From positions 106,637 through 170,636 of the forward strand of contig JACJZF010000010.1 in NCBI GenBank assembly GCA_020635725.1: a stretch of DNA of 64,000 nt, read 5' to 3'. Origin of the DNA: Flavobacteriales bacterium (GTDB taxonomy: Bacteria; Bacteroidota; Bacteroidia; Flavobacteriales_F; PHOS-HE28). Below, one piece after another: positions 62,301 through 64,000 of this stretch. Numbering within the stretch: position 1 is the first letter of the stretch; each line of letters opens with the position of its first letter. The translations under genes and the position numbers were made by a program. Below the pieces are notes generated by a model that was given only the letters and a program-made list of their open reading frames with translations, made no database searches and had not been told where the DNA came from.

Positions 62301-64000
62301 CGGTGTGAGCGCTGCAGGTAGATCCAGCGAGACATTCACATCATACAGTGCCTGCGTAAGCGGATTGTTCACAACGATCACCAGCGTCGTCCCCGCCTGG
62401 CAATCCGCTATCGGTGAAGCGGTCACAGAAGTAACCACGTCGGTAGATGGCGCAACCGCACTGGAGATCGTGGTGGAAATGATCTGACATGGCACCCCAC
62501 AACTCAGCGAACTCGCCCACAGTTGTATCGGTGTGGACATCGCGCCACAATTGGCGGTCGGTCGTTCCACATCGAACTGCACGAACATCCGTGCGCAACT
62601 TGGAATAGGCGTGTTGGTGGCGCAGAGTTCATAGGAACCCAGACCCCATGTCATGTTGCCGGACCCGGTACCACAACCCTGACCCGGCAATGGATCAGGC
62701 AGCCCGGAACCAGCCGATGCGATGAGGACATGCGCTGCATCGAGCAGCTGCGCGCTGCCAGGTACGTAGCTCCAGCCCGTTCCGGCCGACATTGACACGG
62801 ATGACCCTATTTCGATGTCGGAAACACTGCCTGATCCGGTGCTGAGGATCTCCATGGTCAATCGGAAACTATCGCATTCCAAGGCTTCCACCTGCACGTT
62901 GGGTACTTGGAGCTGGGGAATGCTTGGGATATAGCGCAGGACGCCAACGGCATTGCAATCATCCGTGAGTTCCACGGATGATACATCACACGCCCAGCCA
63001 CTATACAACAAGACTTCCGCATCACCAATGGTGGGCTCATCACCCGGGGCGGAAGCATTGTTGTGATCGCTAGCCAAGGGAACAATACATGGCGTGGAAG
63101 CACAGACCTTGTACTGGACGTTAGTGGATTGGTGCATCGGCGTAGTGGGAGTACTGATCACCTCCAGTGGCGACCCTGAAAGGTAGTTGACCCCGGTCTG
63201 GGTCAATTGCGTGTAGGAACCACCGTTGTTGGTGGAGTAGCCGATGTAGTCGATCTCCATTCCATCCCCGGAACCACTGCGCTCGTCAACAGCCACCCAC
63301 AGGTTCTTGACCCTTGTATGACCGTTCGATTCCAGCGCAGTATGCCCTAACGTTAAGCCGTCCCAACATGTCTGAGAGCTTGAAATGTTCGTATAGGCTG
63401 GTAAGGAGAACAATGGCTTATTGTATTCCTTGACAAGATTCCCACTACTGATCGCCGATGCGGGATTCATGGTCGACGGTATAGGTCCATTAGCCCCCCA
63501 TGAGAATTCGGCCTGGAAGGGATGCACGTTGTCTCGACGCAACACGTTCCCACCGCTTACCACAGGATTGGTACCCGAGGGCGTTCCGCAGTTGGCAGAA
63601 TAGATGTAGCTCACGGCCAAAGAGAATCCGTCATCCGGCAACAGCAATGTGGGCTCCGCTGCGCTGGTACCAGTTAGACCCGGTGGTTTGCGACCATCCG
63701 TGTACAGTGGCAGAAGGGTTGAGGTAAGCCTGTGTTGATCGTTGGGATCGTAGGTGAAGTGCGTGACCGGCTCCAAAAGGACCGGCCTAATACCCAAGTA
63801 TTCGAAATCAACGGATGAAGGATCCGCGAGGTGAACGCTGCGCATGCCATGTGTGAACTCGGTGATCATCAAGCGTCCGTTGCCCCAATCAGGAGGTGCA
63901 CTCGCCCCTATCCAACTCGTGGCACTGGCTAGCTTGGCCCAGTTCCGGAACTCATTTGCGAATGCGTTCGTTGGCACCTGTGGAGTATGATTGGTAGGCC
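59379..64000 (-). CDS. giant T9SS-exported protein, N-terminus beyond the window
   Basis: At least 1539 residues, open through the right edge; the N-terminal start is not seen (a GTG at 63977 is only the first internal candidate). The visible part has beta-sandwich domains with Ig/DUF11-like character (NNPLTQALYDVNVSLDLPAA, GSDGCTASLGDVELENG). From about 60725 to 59660 it carries a diverged copy of the C-terminal module of the two other giants (LPDGCYRLVVSDAAGDGIVA, TSGYQMWWFDPNGGYSFRR, KTYEVDVRVSFDNGTTWC). It ends with a type A sorting domain (WPNPNATGRVFYQL, GTGLFLVEV). The GC content is somewhat below that of neighbouring genes. Confidence 0.9.
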   Translation of the reverse strand, partial: PTNHTPQVPTNAFANEFRNWAKLASATSWIGASAPPDWGNGRLMITEFTHGMRSVHLADPSSVDFEYLGIRPVLLEPVTHFTYDPNDQHRLTSTLLPLYTDGRKPPGLTGTSAAEPTLLLPDDGFSLAVSYIYSANCGTPSGTNPVVSGGNVLRRDNVHPFQAEFSWGANGPIPSTMNPASAISSGNLVKEYNKPLFSLPAYTNISSSQTCWDGLTLGHTALESNGHTRVKNLWVAVDERSGSGDGMEIDYIGYSTNNGGSYTQLTQTGVNYLSGSPLEVISTPTTPMHQSTNVQYKVCASTPCIVPLASDHNNASAPGDEPTIGDAEVLLYSGWACDVSSVELTDDCNAVGVLRYIPSIPQLQVPNVQVEALECDSFRLTMEILSTGSGSVSDIEIGSSVSMSAGTGWSYVPGSAQLLDAAHVLIASAGSGLPDPLPGQGCGTGSGNMTWGLGSYELCATNTPIPSCARMFVQFDVERPTANCGAMSTPIQLWASSLSCGVPCQIISTTISSAVAPSTDVVTSVTASPIADCQAGTTLVIVVNNPLTQALYDVNVSLDLPAALTPFAPISGCATSVQVVGGVITWNFTDLLPATPCTLSVQVTPLTCSAASHNVSVIAATECCALSLGGEAGIVEVIITDPPLCSLEPATLPTPSLCNGPWGDQEVLCGIDGGQSISVVFNGDSFRFINGGAAFVEYTAAGVWTLTGELENLSDSTDRYWVQLYFDNPLPNSSWPQTAIMGTVPMGETWTIYSVSTNPSWPSLFVGAGTANVGQLYSITGAVDSASPANSFGFQRGNGASGNGSNYGVGFNFLATPVGGGSVISGVLSNGMYCGYDWTHYFSPCNGQLAVNWNNTSGATYTVNLYHDGQPVSPSPIMTQSGSVIFPGLCNGVYDVTISGSDGCTASLGDVELENGLTPLTGWVEFPATACSSEDACVRAVAVGGGQAPYEVEWWWQTMYYNGYPAPPVTQPGDLHCGAVLGEESWARIIDANDCHITQKYYIQEVEQELFSGLAMDACGGTNGSIALTTLFDTSLPYTVAWTGPGGFTSTSLSISGLAQGMYVVEIWSFAAGCRKTAHYTVGQCGGTQVEVVVQTDANAGQTSWQIFSTSNGSVACSGSGYPNSATTSDVGCILPDGCYRLVVSDAAGDGIVAGGYRLSILSSGDRIIDELYEPLGLGGFANGSTSAIANNEGFCLPLGVVDRLIGTSCDRMQWRTWHCQAENMICTANPAVSAEYGITNTTSGYQMWWFDPNGGYSFRRTQYHSTSNGMPAGPTRACHFRLNTWSGNQLQDLVLYNVRVRGIVNGVYQEWGKTCRMMVDNVGAQCPRTKLLDQVGNQYYSCGVTRTIGSSVYVHANPTTRYNASCVSQGANKYQFRFRIPSEGFSLTKSHTSYFVNTTGLTVGKTYEVDVRVSFDNGTTWCANGNLWGDICTVTIVSSGGMVQQANDGLASPALMMWPNPNATGRVFYQLQEVKDKSAAVHWRMYDAMGRQVMDKSIASLDELQVGEVELSDGLGTGLFLVEVTIGDKRFIGRLVLH
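59640..60725 (-). repeat. diverged third copy of the shared cargo module
   Basis: The encoded protein follows copies A and B in order and spacing (GDGI-type domain, NEGFCLPLG, SGYQMWWFDPNGGYSFRR, KYQFRFRIPSEGFSL), but DNA similarity is much lower than between A and B. Confidence 0.85.

Overview
The window looks like a high-GC Bacteroidota chromosome, most likely Flavobacteriales or a close relative, probably from an environmental assembly. Supporting evidence is: many secreted proteins with type IX secretion (T9SS) C-terminal sorting domains, a sigma/FecR/TonB-receptor cluster of Bacteroidota type, the rpmB-rpmG-DUF4295-ftsY ribosomal cluster, DUF1987/SiaC-like proteins, and promoter boxes of the form TAnnTTTG or TAnnTTCG. 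No tRNA, rRNA, CRISPR array, insertion sequence or phage gene was recognised. Species-level placement is not possible from the sequence alone.

Layout. 1-9.9 kb: small secreted, stress and lipid genes (coiled-coil envelope proteins, a TPR protein, two SiaC-like proteins, Hsp20, a universal stress protein, a DUF1883 protein, a 2,4-dienoyl-CoA reductase-like SDR, a CPBP protease). 10-17.9 kb: two T9SS cargo proteins, a nitroreductase, an outer-membrane barrel, an Mpo1-like membrane protein, a membrane-anchored papain-type protease and a heme-binding-domain protein. 17.9-24.6 kb: housekeeping genes (rimO, DUF4870, DUF2752, ftsY, DUF4295/bL38-like, rpmG, rpmB, a methyltransferase, cinA, miaE). 24.6-39.3 kb: three large T9SS cargo genes on the minus strand (1892, 2001 and 847 aa); the first two share a nearly identical 1.4-kb 3' segment including the terminator hairpin. 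39.6-45.3 kb: a paired M16 protease operon, a thiolase and an NlpC/P60 hydrolase. 45.3-52.1 kb: a five-gene sigma-controlled outer-membrane system. 52.1-56.4 kb: a 1444-aa protein with a CHU_C-type sorting domain. 56.6-59.3 kb: clpB. 59.4-64 kb: another giant T9SS protein, cut by the window end, carrying a diverged third copy of the shared C-terminal module.

The most notable regulatory structure is the ECF sigma cluster. The sequence GATAGGGG-N15-TTGTC occurs with identical spacing upstream of fecR, of a 218-aa outer-membrane protein and of the TonB-dependent receptor, and looks like the promoter recognised by the cluster's own sigma factor. In this cluster the STN signalling domain lies not on the TonB receptor but on a separate protein made of about twelve 16-residue repeats.

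Most convergent gene pairs abut or overlap within 10 bp with no room for a terminator. Long open frames opposite the giant cargo genes were treated as shadows of high-GC coding sequence.
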